A stretch of 7,711 nucleotides of DNA from Lentisphaeria bacterium (lineage in GTDB: Bacteria; Verrucomicrobiota; Lentisphaeria; Victivallales; GWF2-50-93): positions 1 to 7,711 of the forward strand of contig JAGVIF010000403.1 in the NCBI GenBank assembly GCA_020056205.1, read 5' to 3'. The notes below the pieces were generated by a model, which did no database searches, was not told where the DNA came from, and saw only the letters and a list, made by a program, of their open reading frames with translations. The translations under genes and the position numbers were made by a program. Shown here in pieces: positions 6,827-7,711 of this stretch (positions are counted from its first letter, which is position 1; each line of letters starts with the position of its first letter).

Positions 6827-6855
6827 TTGTCAACTGCTTTTCGCAAAAAAAGAAT
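6827..6855 (+). promoter_or_regulatory. Possible promoter of the hydrolase gene
   Basis: TTGTCA (6827-6832, five of six matches to a -35 hexamer) and AAGAAT (6850-6855, four of six to a -10) are 17 bases apart. Transcription would begin close to the ATG at 6862, consistent with a leaderless message and with the lack of any Shine-Dalgarno sequence there. The -35 begins four bases after the palindromic element. Weak evidence. Confidence 0.25.
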
Positions 6856-6861
6856 AAAAAT

Positions 6862-7608
6862 ATGAATGAACTGATTGGAAGTTTGGAATCTTCTCTTACC
6901 GACTCCGCCCCGCAAATAACTGTGTTTCCGCCGGCAAAAAACAAATACAATGGGATTGGAATCGTGATACTTCCCGGAGGAGGATATGGCATGCTTGCTG
7001 AACATGAGGGAAAAGGCTACGGGGAATTTTTCAGTAAAAATGGTTTCGCCTGTTTTGTGGTTAAGTACAGATTGGGTTCCGGGGGACACAGGCACCCGGC
7101 AATGCTTGAGGATGCGCTGGCGGCGATTGAAACCGTTCGGAAATACTCGGAGAAATCCAGGCTTGGACTGAAGAAAGTCGGGATTATGGGATCTTCGGCG
7201 GGCGGACACTTGGCGGCACATTCGCTCGTGGACTACGCAAAATATAAAAGTTCCGTCCCGCTTCGTCCTGATTTCGGAATCCTCTGCTATCCCGTGATTG
7301 ATATGAGGGGAAATTTCCGTCATCAGGGTTCCCTCAACAACCTTATCGGGGAAAATCCACCGGAAAAACTGATTGACGAAGTCGCCTGTCTCGATCATGT
7401 GTCCGAAAAAACTTCCCCCTGCTTCATCTGGCACACTTGGGAGGATTCGGGAGTTCCGGTGGAAAACAGTCTGCTTTTTGCGTCGGCGCTCAGAAAACAC
7501 GGAGTGCCCTTTGAGCTTCACGTTTACGAAAAGGGGAGCCACGGTCTGGGGCTAAACACTGACTTCCCATGGGCACAGGACTGCATCCGCTGGCTGACTG
7601 CTGAATGA
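6862..7608 (+). CDS. Alpha/beta hydrolase, acetyl-esterase (BD-FAE / xylanase-associated) type
   Basis: A 248-residue serine hydrolase with no evident signal peptide, so probably cytoplasmic. Motifs: the oxyanion-hole segment ILPGGGYGMLAEHEG with GGG at 39-41; nucleophile elbow G-S-S-A-G at 110-114 (Ser112); the acid in WEDSGVP (Asp195, followed by VENSLLFASAL as in this family); and catalytic histidine in KGSHGLGL (His227). Relatives remove acetyl or feruloyl groups from plant polysaccharides or small esters; the substrate here cannot be told. The ATG at 6862 is preferred over TTG 6811, which is in frame but lies inside the repeat terminus and adds 17 unconserved residues. No good ribosome site is visible. 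It is separated from ruvX by the palindromic element and is probably its own unit. Its TGA stop (7606-7608) overlaps the first two bases of the right-end repeat, so the last residue abuts the repeat. Confidence 0.88.
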   Translation: MNELIGSLESSLTDSAPQITVFPPAKNKYNGIGIVILPGGGYGMLAEHEGKGYGEFFSKNGFACFVVKYRLGSGGHRHPAMLEDALAAIETVRKYSEKSRLGLKKVGIMGSSAGGHLAAHSLVDYAKYKSSVPLRPDFGILCYPVIDMRGNFRHQGSLNNLIGENPPEKLIDEVACLDHVSEKTSPCFIWHTWEDSGVPVENSLLFASALRKHGVPFELHVYEKGSHGLGLNTDFPWAQDCIRWLTAE

Positions 7609-7711
7609 GCCAATTGCAAGACTCAAAACCGATGCCGATGAAGGAGATTATGAAATTCAGACAAGCCGCAAAACCGGAGGCATACCCAAAGCGGTATGTC
7701 GAGGATTTTGC
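7605..7711 (+). CDS. Possible partial ORF inside the right repeat (unrecognised)
   Basis: ATG 7605-7607 overlaps the hydrolase stop as ATGA and opens a frame that runs to the window edge (35 complete codons, beginning MSQLQDSKPMPMKEIM). A second start at ATG 7650 has AAGGAG (7641-7646) only three bases upstream and would begin MKFRQAAKPEAYPKRY. The competing frame, EPIARLK from 7607, is also open to the edge but has no start. I recognise no family. Substitutions against the left copy do not favour one frame. A gene that begins within the repeat and continues to the right is possible. Confidence 0.25.
   Translation, partial: MSQLQDSKPMPMKEIMKFRQAAKPEAYPKRYVEDF
7607..7697 (+). repeat. Outward-facing copy of the GAGCCAATTGC repeat (right copy)
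   Basis: The copy begins with terminus GAGCCAATTGCAAGACTC (7607-7624) inside the hydrolase stop codon and aligns without gaps to the reverse complement of 1-91 (82 of 91 identical). It also shares 45 of 47 bases, around a 27-bp insertion, with the left part of the element at 4893-4982. The detectable match ends only because the left copy runs off the window, so the repeat may continue to 7711 and beyond. CATACC and GGTATG (7681-7698) form a small hairpin at its visible outer part. Orientation is inverted relative to the left copy, with bodies pointing outward. Confidence 0.88.

Noticed and set aside
6715..6828. ACATT on both sides of the 101-bp element as a target-site duplication
   Set aside because: The left copy is three bases away from the terminus while the right copy is adjacent, and a 5-bp match in AT-rich sequence is easily chance.
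6811..6861. TTG start giving a 265-residue hydrolase
   Set aside because: The TTG and first codons lie in the repeat terminus, no ribosome site precedes it, and alpha/beta hydrolases of this type begin near the MNELIGSL segment.
1..7711. CRISPR array or defence system
   Set aside because: The repeats are few, palindromic and irregularly placed, with no regular spacers, and none of the genes belongs to a known defence family.

Overview
The window looks like chromosomal DNA from a free-living diderm bacterium of moderate G+C (judged by eye, not counted). Its core is a co-directional type IV pilus / type II secretion-like motor cluster on the + strand: two tandem PilB/GspE assembly ATPases (365-2065, 2086-3783), a PilT retraction-type ATPase (3804-4880) and a PilC/GspF inner-membrane platform protein (5021-6301). 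A RuvX/YqgF nuclease-family gene (6303-6749) follows after one base. Two tandem PilB-type ATPases beside PilT and PilC, and the 'RQAPN' variant in the first ATPase, remind me of the Planctomycetes-Verrucomicrobia-Lentisphaerae group. That placement is from memory, unverified and of low confidence. No pilin, prepilin peptidase, alignment-complex or secretin gene is present.

Layout. 1-102: one end of a repeat, pointing out of the window on the minus strand. 111-152: six copies of a 7-bp unit. 159-233: tRNA-Thr(UGU), minus strand. 234-364: AT-rich divergent promoter region for the tRNA and the pilus operon. 365-6749: five-gene cluster, tightly packed except for a 140-bp pilT-pilC gap that holds a palindromic element. 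6723-6823: a second palindromic element overlapping the end of ruvX. 6862-7608: an alpha/beta hydrolase of the acetyl-esterase/BD-FAE type, apparently a separate unit. 7607-7711: the same repeat as at the left end, in inverted orientation, running out of the right side.

How the genes work together: PilB-type ATPases power pilin assembly through PilC, and PilT powers retraction. RuvX (pre-16S rRNA maturation / Holliday-junction nuclease family) is a housekeeping passenger, probably co-transcribed and translationally coupled to pilC. The hydrolase has no evident link to pili.

The least conventional content is a repeat family sharing an 18-bp terminus, GAGCCAATTGCAAAACTC and variants. It occurs at 74-91, 4893-4910, 4965-4982, 6723-6740, 6806-6823 and 7607-7624. 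These termini build two compact elements of 90 and 101 bp, each with a different GC-rich palindrome in its middle, and two longer 91-bp copies that run out of opposite ends of the window as an inverted pair. Three copies sit on or just after the stop codon of a gene, and one supplies the last eight codons of ruvX. The family resembles a MITE or palindromic-element family carrying nested palindromes. I could not search for it elsewhere.
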